64,000 nucleotides of DNA from Euonymus europaeus. Lineage: Eukaryota; Streptophyta; Magnoliopsida; Celastrales; Celastraceae. Location: NCBI GenBank assembly GCA_963580455.1, contig OY756961.1, positions 7,483,001 to 7,547,000 of the forward strand, in the 5' to 3' direction. Positions 12,831 through 22,786 of this stretch are shown piece by piece. A program made the translations under genes and the position numbers. The notes beneath the pieces are model-generated. The model saw only the letters and a program-made list of their open reading frames with translations, was not told the DNA's origin and did no database searches. Position 1 is the stretch's first letter. Each line of letters begins with the position of its first letter.

Positions 12831-13435
12831 TGTAGAGCTATCAAGCATAGTTTGGGATTATATGAGTTATTGGTAGAAGACATGTGGTGCGTACACTTTC
12901 TTTGCATGGCTACCAACACGCATGCTTTGGTCTATCAATGAATAGGTTGTAGTTTTATGCATTATTGGTAAAAAAAAATACAAATTGATTGTAGAGCTAT
13001 CAAGTCATAGTTTGGATTTATATGAGTTATTGGTAGAAGACATGTGGTGGGTACACTTTCTTTGCATGGCTACCAATACGCATGCTTTGGTCTATCAATG
13101 AATAGATTGTAGTTATATGTATTATTGGTAAAAAAAATACAAATTGATTGTAGAGATATCAAGTCATAGTTTGGATTTATATGAGTTATTGGTAGAAGAC
13201 ATGTGGTGGGTACACCTTGTTTGCATGGCTACCAATACGCATGCTTTGGTCTATCAATGAATAGGTTGTAGTTATATGCATTATTGGTAAAAAAATACAA
13301 ATTATGAATGATGTCTAAAATTGTACAATTTCACTATACGCATGCTTTGGTCTATCAATGAGTAGGTTGGATTTATATGCATTATTGGTAAAAAATACAA
13401 ATTATGAATGGTGTCTAAAATTGTACAATTTCACT
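12831..13435. repeat. Tandem array, about 160-bp unit, three full copies plus a shortened one
   Basis: The marker GCATGGCTACCAA recurs at 12904, 13064 and 13223 (spacing 160 and 159). CGCATGCTTTGG recurs at 12919, 13079, 13238 and 13339, the last unit being shortened to about 100 bp. A second small repeat, ATGTCTAAAATTGTACAATT and its near copy, lies at about 13303-13337 and 13397-13435. The array directly follows the transposase and may be its subterminal region. Confidence 0.85.
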
Positions 13436-13877
13436 ATGTTGTGCAAATTGTCGTGCTTGTCTCTTTGTACACTTCCATTTTTTTCCAGTAAAGTATTTTT
13501 TGTTGTATTGTATCAATCAATAGCCTAGGCTTGTGTGAAAAATTAGTTTTAATTGAAATAGAACACTGACCATTTGTAGAAGCCACAAAAAATGGTGTAA
13601 AAATTTGTACAATATGACTTTGTATTTTTTTTTTGGGTGCTCAATAAAATGGGGAACTTTTTTTTCTCTAACATGTCAAAATTGGTTTAGGTTTTTTATA
13701 ATAAAAAATTCTTAAATAGTATTAACCTAATTATTATTATTTGCAATAATTAAAGAGTATAATTCACTATATCTATACACATTAGTGAAACACAATTTTG
13801 AATTTACTGTGGTCGTGCACTTTCATTCTTCATTGAATTTATCAATTTTATTATGATATCTTATTATGTGTGCAGGA
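13436..13877. other. AT-rich non-coding stretch
   Basis: This stretch joins the tandem array to the decayed MULE frame. I saw homopolymer T and A runs but no open frame, inverted repeat or target-site duplication that would mark the left end of the next element. Confidence 0.5.
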
Positions 13878-14730
13878 ATGAATTCTGAGATCAATTTTAT
13901 TGTGTTATATGGTGGAGAGTGGGAAAATTGTTGGGGCATGCAAACTTTTAAAGGTGGGAGAAGTCAAGGTGTAATTGTGTGTAAAACTCATATACCAGTT
14001 GATTGAAGTCAATTTTAATTCCATTGATTTGGTGATGAAGTTTGTCTATAATACACATTTCAAAATGGAACCGATGGAGCTTCAGAATGAACTTGACTTA
14101 CAATTTTTCCTGAGGCAAAATGATCATCCTATTAAACCTGGTACTCCACTATGCGTAACAACGAAATAGAAAACGAGTTATCAGTTTGTCTCACAAGATG
14201 CTAGCTATGTTCCAATGATGCATCAAACATTTGTTGCACCAAATGTTGGTTATGTTTCTCCTAAGTTACCACAATTTGTAGGTAAATTTGTAGCACACGA
14301 CGATGGTGATGATGAGCCGATTAATAACTACAGCGATTTTTGCTTCTCTGATTCACAAAATGTTGGTTATGTTTCTCCTGAGTTACCACAATATGTAGGT
14401 AAATTTGTAGCACACGACGATGGTGATGATGAGCGGGTTAATAACTACAGCGATTTTTGCTTCTCTGATTTTGACTTTCGCAATACTGGTAACGATGATA
14501 TTGATGGGGTTAATGACGATGATAGTCGAGTCTTCATGGTGAAGAGTGGGAAAATCCATTTGATAATGGGGAACCGCAGTCACATAATTAATCCACCTTT
14601 GCGGCACAAGATCAAAGGAATCATTGCTCAAATTCTATTGGGGCCTTTAGGTGTTGTTGCGAGCAACAGTATTAGTAGCTCATCCGGTGGTCATGTTGCA
14701 GTTGGTCACAAAATAGGCACGACCAGTTAA
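13878..14730 (+). pseudogene. MULE transposase N-terminal remnant (PB1-like), frameshifted
   Basis: The frame from 13878 begins MNSEINFIVLYGGEWEN, the YGG-W start common to N-terminal PB1-like regions of plant MuDR-type transposases, and stops at about 14005. The neighbouring frame continues with MELQNELDLQFFLRQNDHP and TPLCVTTK to 14169, again like that region. A third part (14215-14730) holds a perfect-looking 117-bp direct repeat (39 codons; units start near 14241 and 14358) with NVGYVSPKLPQ and HDDGDDEPINNYSDFCFSD, then an acidic stretch. No catalytic MULE domain follows. Assignment to MULE is by N-terminal pattern only. It is non-functional. Confidence 0.55.
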
Positions 14731-14889
14731 ATAATAAGCACGACCAAAAAATGTGTTTACCTGGTCTATTAACCTTCTGTCTAACTTGAAGGCATTCATA
14801 AATCATTGTTTATTTACTGAATGTTGGCCAACTTAAGTTTTCTCCATCCTGGACCTATCTTGCATGAATGCAAGTAAATCATCTGTCCA

Positions 14890-17412
14890 TTATACTGGCC
14901 ACTTCCTCTTCAAGTCTAATTTTATAATGTCTTTACTTGAGACATCTTTAGCATTGAGATCAATTGTTTTCCTTTTCTTCAAGGATGGAGATGTAAATGG
15001 TGTCCTTTTCAGAGGTCTAGGCTTCAACGCGCACTTCTGTTTGTTCCTCACATAGGGTTTAATACCCCCTACTAGAGCTTGAGGGAACTTTGATGGTGTC
15101 ATGACCTCGACCCCGAAAAAATCTTCACTCTTTCCAGCTAGGGTAAAGGAAGCCATGGAGCTCAGACTAGTATCCAAGAAATCAAGGTCCCTCTGCTCTT
15201 CTGCATCATCAACAGGGCCTCACCCTCTACCACAGTACTGTCTTTCTTTCCCTCCTCTACCATCTCTACATTTCCACCTCAACAGCATCTACATTGTCTG
15301 CCTTCTCATCGACTGTCATTTCCTATCCCCCTACAACCACACCACCCTCAGCCTCATCCTCCACACACTCCGTAAACTTTACATCGACCCCACCCTCTAC
15401 ATTGCTTTCTCCAACCACACCACCCTCAGCCTCATCAACAACTGAAATAGGAACCCCACCTTTTACATTACTCCCTCTTACCACATCACCATCAACCTCA
15501 TCCGCTTCCGTCTACACCCCCACATAAGCAACTAAAACAGGAACTGGGAATTTAATTGTTTCAACCCCATCAGTAAAGTTTTCCATTGCCAATAATGCAT
15601 CTTCAACGCACTTATTAACCACTGTCATAGTATATAAAAATTCTGATTTAAGTGCATTAATCAAGCTTCCCTTGTGAACATGTTTCTTCAAATTATCAAG
15701 CTTTGCGATCACATCATGAACAACCACATAATTTGCATCAATGGATTGCTCTACAGCGTTCGGCTTGAAAAAAGCTCGTTTGTGTTTGACTCGATTCATA
15801 AATGAGCCGAGCTTGAGCTTGATTTTAAAGCTCGATTCATAAACAAGCCGAGCTTGAGCATCACAAAGCTTGGCTCGTTAAGGCTCGCTAACTAGCTCGT
15901 TGGCTCGGCTCGATTATATATATGAATATATATATATATCTATGTGTGTGTAATAGCTCTTTGATTTTCAATTTATGTTTGAATGTAATAAACTATTCAT
16001 GTGATTCAATGTATTATTAGTATATTACATGAGTACTAAATATTAACATATATTTATTAAGTAACATTAGTATTATCGAGCACAAGCTCGAGCTCATCAC
16101 ATTTGAACCGAGCCGAGCTCGAGCTCCTCAAAGCTCAGCTCGTTTACACCCCTACTTCACAGGTTCAGTGTGACCATGTGCATCAAAGGATTTCTCAACA
16201 GGTTTAGTGTGACCATGTGCATCAGAATATTGCTCCACAAGAGCTGTGTGACCACTCAAATCAGCTGTAGATTCGTTATCTTCTTTCATTGCTCTCTCTC
16301 CCACCTTGTTGCTCATGTCGATCCAGACTCCTACTCCATCTCAACCCCATTTGCAGCTAGCATAGTGTATACTTGCAGCTATTGCAACATAGAGTATCAA
16401 GCGTTAGCACCTCAATATTTTGTCCATAAGAATCATCATAAATATCAAAATAGGAAGCATATTTCAATTTTTTTACCTTGGCTTGTTGGAATACATTTTG
16501 TAGGAGTTCTTTCCGATCCGGTGTGTGGTGGCTGCTCCAATTTAGTAATCGAGGAATCTCATCCCTTATTTTTTATGCGTACAATGAACTGATATGGGGA
16601 ACAACGTCATATGACCATATCTAAAATCAATAACAACATTATTAATTTGAAATAAAAAATGTTCACCATAAAATATACCAATATTATAGAAGAGGGCCAT
16701 AGGGAAACCATAAACACAATACTGCTCCTTCTTTATTGGTATTTTCTCTCTTCTCCACACGGTTGACCATTATTCTTGCAAGTGAGGCAATGATTCGTTC
16801 ATAGCTCACCGTACCTCATGAATAGCTGTTGAATGCCTGCAAATTGTCAACTAATTGAAGCCACTTATTATCTATAAACCTATGTCGCTCCTTAGCAAGT
16901 AGGACAAACTCTAGAAAATACACAAGAGCTAGTTTCACCACCTCCTCATCATCCTGGACATTCCTTTTGCACATACAAGAGAAATAGACCTCCAAATGAT
17001 ATCTCGAAATCTTATCAATTCCATCAAACCATAAATCCCTCAACTTATGTACATCAATATCAACTAATGAACCAATTTCTAGCACATCCCTACAAACTAA
17101 ATCAGTTAAGAGGGCTAAATTTGCAATACCAAAAGATGTCAGTCTATTCGCGATCTTAAAATTTAATCTAACTCCAAAAACTCCAGAATCAACAGCAGGG
17201 GATTCAACCTATCTTAATTGGAGCTAATGTATCAACTGTCCTAATACAAAAAGATCACCAACATCTAGGAAAATGTCGAAGCATGTTCTCCTAAATAACT
17301 TGAGTTGATTATCAATCAAACTATCTCTTATTTGTGTAATCACATGTGATATATTCGAAAAAATTGTAACCTTTGGAGTAAAATGATCCTCCTCATTAGA
17401 GATATAATTCAT
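14890..17412 (-). pseudogene. DUF1985-type gene remnant (Ulp1-associated MULE cargo family)
   Basis: DUF1985 proteins are plant-expanded and often occur beside Ulp1-like protease domains inside MULE elements. Minus-strand pieces in order: 17412-17224 with QLKLFRRTCFDIFLDVGDLF, a DUF1985 signature; 17085-16816 with KLALVYFLEFVLLAKERH; 16760-16566 with EQYCVYGFPMALFYN. Then comes a 14-residue repeat carrying SFDAHGHTEPV (16240-16155), a nested MITE, and 15799-15512 with QSIDANYVVVHDVIAKL. A last Lys/Arg-rich piece is at 15177-14890. Stops and frameshifts separate the pieces. I see no Ulp1 catalytic His-Asp-Cys motif, so the protease half is missing or unrecognisable. Pro/Thr-rich low-complexity sequence fills 15200-15530. 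Confidence 0.65.
15773..16155. mobile_element. Palindromic MITE of the GAGCCGAGC type nested in the DUF1985 remnant
   Basis: This is a 380-bp segment with strong inverted symmetry built from GAGCCGAGC and AAGCTCG words. It ends on the right with GAGCTCAGCTCG TTTACACCCCTA, the ending of a common plant MITE type whose reverse complement begins TAGGGGTGTAAACGAGC. The centre is an AT microsatellite (15915-15940). It splits a protein repeat of the DUF1985 remnant. The left end lacks the expected TAGGGGTGTAAACG, so that side may be truncated, and no clean target duplication was found. Confidence 0.65.
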
Positions 17413-17429
17413 GATTAATCTGCATAAAA

Positions 17430-18065
17430 AAGGTCAATTATGGCACGACTAGAGAAAAACAAGCACGAACAGATGACATGATGGCACGAGCAGTTACAAA
17501 GCAGGCACGACCAGTTAAATGCTAGGCATGAGCAAACAAACTAGGCACAACTAGTGAACAAGTTGGCATGACCGAAAAAATAGGCACGACTAGTTTATAT
17601 CTAGGCACGACCAATTAACATGATGGCAAGACCATTTACAAAGCAGATAGACTAGATAAATAGACACGACCAGTAAAACATGATGGCATGTCCAGTTAAA
17701 TGCTAGGCACGAGCAAACAAACCAGGCACGACTAGTGAAAAGTTGGCACGACCAGTTTATATCTAGGCACGACCGGTTAACATGATGGGATGACCATTTA
17801 CAAAACAGGCAGACAAAATAAATAGGCACGACTAGTAAAACATGATGGCACGAGCAGTTAAATGCTAGGCACGAGCAAACAAACCAGGTAAAACTAGTGA
17901 ACAAGTTGGCACAACCAATTAACATGATGGCAAGACCATTTACAATTATATATAGGCACTACCAGTTATTTAAAAGGCACGACCAGATAAACAATCATGC
18001 ACGACCATAGCAAAATTGGGCAAAAAATATATGAACATGATGGCACGACCATTTAACAAGTAGAA
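17430..18065. repeat. GGCACGACCAGTT minisatellite with higher-order pattern
   Basis: About 25 imperfect copies of a roughly 20-30 bp unit containing GGCACGACCAG or a variant follow one another. A longer period also shows: TTAAATGCTAGGC recurs at about 17515, 17696 and 17858 (spacing 181 and 162). The same unit appears twice at 14715-14750, on the other side of the DUF1985 remnant. Confidence 0.85.
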
Positions 18066-18795
18066 AGACCATGAAATATCTTTCAATTATGATGCAACAA
18101 GATAAAAAAAAAGGAAGAAGAAGCAAGAAATGTCATCCATAAACACTAAACACACAACCTACATACAAATTCGTATAAAATAACTGAAATAGATAGGTAT
18201 ACAGACCTCGAAGGTAGTTGGATGTGTTCACAATTGCTAATATGGCTTTGGTTCTGAGTTTTTTCGTAGAATATGAAAGGTTGAATTGCAGTCGTGCTCT
18301 GCTCTGTTGAACGTTTGAGTTTTTTTGTTTGAAATGACATGAACCCGGTGGGAATGGACGTAACCCATATTAAGGGCATTTTGGTACTTAATCGCTTTAA
18401 AAGGGTCATAAATGCGGTTTTTTAAGACAAGGTCATCTTTCCAAAAAGTTTTGTCTTAGAGGTCATTTCTCCAAAATTCCCTTAATCAAATCCTCCATAG
18501 TTAAAGATATGGGTGCTTCTAAACATGAAATCAAAGGCGTCCAACATGGTGAAGCTCGTAGGCTTTGGACGTGGTGAAATCTATTTGTCTTTACTGATAT
18601 AGATCAAACCCTAATCCCCCAAATTAAACACCACTTCTTCAGATGAAAAAATGATCTCTGTATTTCTGTATACAATATCCTTAGATCTTCATCTCCTTCA
18701 ATTGAGGGAGAGATATATGAATCTTGATAATTTTAGATCCAAATATCAATGTTTTCGATCTGATAACTAATTGTTGAGGGCGCTTCGTGTCAATT
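18066..18795. other. Non-coding stretch with a MULE-like terminal segment
   Basis: At 18400-18480 lies sequence of the type AAGGTCATTT...TTTGTCTTAGAGGTCATT, resembling MULE termini. No matching partner was found to the left, so it is only a possible right end of the decayed MULE. The part just before 18796 may be leader sequence of the SEC31-like scrap. Confidence 0.35.
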
Positions 18796-18975
18796 ATGGC
18801 GTGTATAAAGAGGCTAAGCATATCGACGTTAGTGGCCATGGCGCCGGACTCACAATACATGGCAGCTGGGACCATGGCTGGCGCTTTGGATCTTTCTTTC
18901 AGCTCATCCTCATACCTCAAAATCTCAACCATCTTATCATAGGGTAAGAACGGATTCGGTTCGGATAGTCTCATG
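18796..18975 (+). pseudogene. SEC31-like N-terminal gene fragment
   Basis: SEC31 is the outer COPII coat protein of ER-to-Golgi vesicles. The frame from the ATG at 18796 reads [20 protein letters not shown], then [20 protein letters not shown], then LKI. That is the conserved start of plant SEC31 before its first WD40 blade. After six codons a TAG at 18940 interrupts, and the same frame continues GKNGFGSDS, matching the WGKNGSGSDEF region that lies some 30 residues further on in intact SEC31. So the fragment carries an internal deletion and a stop. Nothing else of the roughly 1,100-residue protein is seen nearby. It is a relic, either a truncated retained duplicate or a transposon-captured scrap. 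Confidence 0.75.
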
Positions 18976-19897
18976 TCACTCGTTCCAAGTTGGCATCTAT
19001 TTGATTTCCCCTTCTCGTTTCTTGTTGGATTTAGCAGTTGCCTGTGCTCAGCTCGATGACATTAATTTTTTATCCATTGGCTGAGAGATGACATCATGAT
19101 TAATAGTTTCTGCTTTGACCCTTATTCAAGACAAACTTTCAGTAAAATGTTGTGCTTGATAGAATTAAGATGAGTTATTTTCATAATCTTTCTTGCATAA
19201 TCTATTATTTGGACCATGCCAATTGCCAAGTGATTTTCATCTTCTTTTGTTTTTGTATGATTTAAACTTATTAATTATGAATGGATGCCCGTAATTTTAG
19301 ATATCATTTGTGCTTCCTATCATAAATTTGGAACTTTATGCCCTGTGTTTCTAGAAAATAATAGTGTTCTTGTTTCAATATGGTGTAACAGTAATTGATA
19401 TAGTTGATTTAAGGATGATCTATTTGAACTAAATAAGTTGAATTACTTGTGGACCGTTGTCTTCTTTTAATGCGTTCCACAGTTCCTAAGATTACAATAC
19501 TAAGAAACGAATTTTATTGGAATTCTATTGTTTTGTGTGTGTTCCTAAAATGATAGTGCTAAAGACAAGGAATCTATGATCTCTAGACGCTTCTATTTAC
19601 AAGAAGTTTCCCCTTGATACAACCAAGAAGAATTTTTATAAATAAACAAAAATGACATCAAAGAAGAATTTTTTATTTGCTTATAAATATAGTCATATAG
19701 TCATGTAAATTGTTAGTGGCCTCAATAGTTCTTATTTTTATTTTCTTTAAAGAAAATGTGTTCTTTTAATTAACAATGCACCTGTTTATTAGCTTGGTAA
19801 AAACTAAAGATGGGGTTTTTGCATATGATTTTTTAAAATCCTGTTTTTAATGGTATTGATGTTGGCTTGAGTTAGCAGGTATCATTTCCAAATATTC
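18976..19897. other. Non-coding stretch after the SEC31-like fragment
   Basis: This AT-rich DNA has no recognisable coding segment on either strand. It might be intron sequence of the lost SEC31-like copy. It ends at the TAA target site of the next element. Confidence 0.5.
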
Positions 19898-20224
19898 TAA
19901 GGTGATGTTTGGTAGTTAGAATTGGGAGGGAATAGGGGTGGTTTATGGAATGGAGTATTCCATTCCATTGTTTGGTTCATCAAAATTTGATGGAATGGAA
20001 TACTCCATTCCATTCCATCCTTTCTCTCTCATACAAATATCATTCCCACATTTTTGGGCTAGAATAGGTAATTCAACATGGAATAGCTTGTGAAATATCC
20101 ATTTTGCCCTCAAGTGCATTAGAATGATACTGTTAGATGCAATTAATCTCATCCGTCCGATCAAACCTGTGAACACATTTTGCAAAGACAAAAATTGCGG
20201 AGGTTTTGTTCCAGAGAGGAGGCG

Positions 20225-20395
20225 TCGATCGCTCCAGCTCCAGGATTAAACACGATTTGCTCCAGCTCCAGCCCTAGGTCGTCGATCGTCGTCGATCGCT
20301 CCAGCTCTCAGGTCGTCGATCGCTCCAGCCCTAGGTCGTCAGCTCTCAGGTCATCGATCGCTCCAGCTTTCATCTCCCCCAGCTCTCAGGTATTT
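20225..20395. repeat. CGTCGATCGCTCCAGC short-repeat cluster
   Basis: Several interspersed copies of CGTCGATCGCTCCAGC and AGCTCTCAGG follow one another inside the 5' region of the Harbinger element. An accidental Ser-rich open frame covers it. It probably lies in the transposase leader. Confidence 0.7.
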
Positions 20396-20774
20396 CGATT
20401 TCTTATACAAGAACATTCCTTCGTTTAAACACCATTTGCTCTGCATTAAACACAATTTTGGACAATTTTTGATCTTCGATTTCTGATCCAGTTTCTTTTG
20501 CTTTCTCTGTTGTTTGAGCATCGATTATTTCCTTCGGTATTACATGGGATTATTTCTCTGTTGTTTGAGATCGATTATTTGTTATGTACTTTCCTTTGCT
20601 TTCTCTGGAATAATGTTTCTCATTTGCTATGGTGTTCTGGAATAATGGCATCATTTTTTTCGGTTTGTCACTCATGGTGTTCCCACATATGGTTTGGATT
20701 TTGCCATCTCATGTTGCAAAATTTTCCAGTTTCTTACTAAGCTAGCATTGTCTGATTTCAATCTGGTATATGAT

Positions 20775-21115
20775 TGATATGTTTACTTCTATTGTCCTCA
20801 TATGCATTAGATGGCCAGATTGAGTTTGAGGACATATTTGATTGGTTTGTGGCTTTTTTTTTCACTTTGTTACTCATTACATATGATTCAGATTTCTGCA
20901 TTGTCTGATTTCAATGGGGTAGCATTGTCTAATTTCAATCTAGAAAATTTTTGATATGTTTACTTCTATTGTCCTCGTATGCATTAGATGGACAGATTGA
21001 GTTTGAGGACATATTTGATTGGTTTGTGGCCTTTCAATGGGATATGCGTTCATATGTTTACTTCTATTTTACTTGTATGCAGTAGATGGCCAGATTGAGT
21101 TTGAGCACGAAACAT
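20775..21115 (+). repeat. Three direct copies around the transposase start codon
   Basis: The words TTACTTCTATTGTCCTC and GCATTAGATGG followed by CAGATTGAGTTTGAGGACA recur at about 20785-20855 and 20960-21030. A third, slightly changed copy at 21058-21110 contains the ATG at 21086. In the first two copies the same ATG context leads to a short frame that soon stops. Confidence 0.75.
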
Positions 21116-22484
21116 GTTTCTAGACAAAGAAGGTTGCGAGTTATGAAGCTTATGATTTCCATAATAATGAGAATTGTTAACTACTTCTTCTTTCTAATTA
21201 GTCATGCTACAACCTATCACATCATTGAAAGGCCTAGATCTTTTGTTGTCAATCAAATGGCTAAGATGTTGAAGGTTAGGGAATGGGTATATCATAGTGA
21301 TAAAACTTCTGTCGATGAGATTAGAATGAATATATTAGCTTTTGGGAATCTTTGTAGCATGTTAGAAACAATAGGAGGGTTGAAACATACGAATAATATG
21401 TTAATTGATGAACAAGTGGCAATGTTCCTTCACATCATTGCACATCACGTTAAAAATCGTGTCGTGAAAGTTGATTTTAAGAGTTCCGGGGAGACTATAA
21501 GTAGGCATTTCAACAATGTGTTAAAAGCTGTGAATCATTTGCATGGGGAGCTACTCAAAAAGCCTAAGTCGGTTCCTGAAAACTCAACTGATGCTAGGTG
21601 GAAATGGTTTAAGGTATAGGTATTTCCACCTACTACATTACTGCTTTTGTTATTCTTTGATTGGTTCTTGAATGTTTTTTCATTGGTTTCCTATTATTTT
21701 ATTAGAATTGCCTTGGAGCCGTAGATGGAACATATATCGGGATTAGGGTGCCTATAAAGGACAAACCTAGATATCGCAATCGAAAGGGTGACATATCAAC
21801 CAATGTGATGATTGCATGTGCTCAAGACTTGGAAGTTATATGTGTCTTCCTTGGTTGGGAGGGTTCAGCCACGGACGGGAGAGTATTACGTGATGCCATT
21901 AGTAGGCCTAATGGATTTAAAGTCCCTCATGGTGAGGCACATATGATTTATACAATCCAATTTCAATTGGATTTGTTAAATTTCGTAGCTCAAATTGACC
22001 AAACTTTTTTTTTTTAGGTTTTTACTATCTTGTTGATGCTGGATATGCAAATAGTGAGGGATTTTTGGCACCATTTAGAGGTCAACGATATCATTTAAAT
22101 GATTGGAGGCAAGGACACCTACCACAAACTCCTCGAGAATATTTTAATTATAAACATTCTTCTGCCCGCAACGTCGTTGAACGTTGTATTGGTTTGTTGA
22201 AGTCACGTTGGGCAATTCTTAGGAGTCCTTCGTTTTATCCAGTCAAAACTCACAACCGCATTATTATTGCGTGTTGTCTCTTGCACAATTTCATTAGAAG
22301 ACAAATGAGTGTGGATCCTATGGAGAATGACATTATGGAAGATGGCACCCTTGATAATGGAGGAGATGAGGACGGAGATGATGATTTCATACAATCAATT
22401 GAGATTAGTGATGCATGGACAAATTGGAGGGAACAACTTGCAAATGAGATGTTCACTACTTGGAACGCCGGAACAAATCAATAA
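21086..22484 (+). CDS. PIF/Harbinger DDE transposase, three exons
   Basis: This endonuclease of the DDE superfamily excises and inserts the element. Exons: 21086-21613, 21706-21931 and 22018-22484, with GT-AG introns and consistent phase, giving about 406 residues. The N-terminal part contains WVYHSDKTSVDEIRMNILAF and a helical DNA-binding region. The catalytic residues are Asp in NCLGAVDGTYIGIRVP, Asp in YYLVDAGYANSEGFLAPFRG (split by intron 2 just before it) and Glu in ARNVVERCIGLLKSRWAIL. The C-terminus is acidic (EDGDDDFIQSIE). There is no stop or frameshift within the chosen exons. The start is uncertain because an upstream exon could exist. It lies 300 bp upstream of ORF1 on the same strand. 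Confidence 0.85.
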
Positions 22485-22786
22485 TGTGTTGGGTGTATTA
22501 GTCTATTTGGTTTCCTGTAATGGATTTGAGTGAGTAATGTGTTGGACAATGCTCTTCTGTCATAATTGTTATTTGTTTCTTGTATTGAACTTGGGTATTT
22601 TACAGAATCTTGCATTCTTGGTGAACCACATTGCTATGTATTTTTTCCATTTCAATTGTCCTGTATTTAGCTTGGAGCAGCTTTTCAATTCTGAAATTTT
22701 GTGATATTTTTAATCTGGTTGCTTGAACTTGCTGACTGCCAATGATGATGACGAAGCACATGCTATGGTTTTTTTTGTTACAAGTG

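Larger units (their letters stand above)
5693..12848. mobile_element. Pong/Harbinger-type DNA transposon (right end uncertain)
   Basis: The left end reads TTA then GAGCGCCTACAATGGG, resembling Pong/Harbinger ends, which carry a CACAATGG-like core and duplicate TTA/TAA. Inside are the two genes expected of the superfamily: an ORF1 with Myb-like and NAM-associated domains on plus (7661-10290) and a DDE transposase on minus (12612-11263), arranged tail to tail. The right end is not clear. The best match to the left end is CACATTGTAGAGCTATC near 12832, about 12 of 17 bases, where a tandem array begins. The bounds are therefore provisional. Both genes carry nonsense codons, so this copy cannot be autonomous. 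Confidence 0.7.

Noticed and set aside
15101..15527. Plus-strand Ser/Thr/Pro-rich frames
   Set aside because: They cover low-complexity sequence of the minus-strand DUF1985-type remnant.
17430..18065. CRISPR-like array
   Set aside because: The minisatellite units are imperfect and have no constant spacer length or unique spacers, and the genome is a plant's.
18681..18974. Minus-strand frame of 97 residues
   Set aside because: The plus strand carries the recognisable SEC31-like N-terminus in this place; the minus frame is a shadow.
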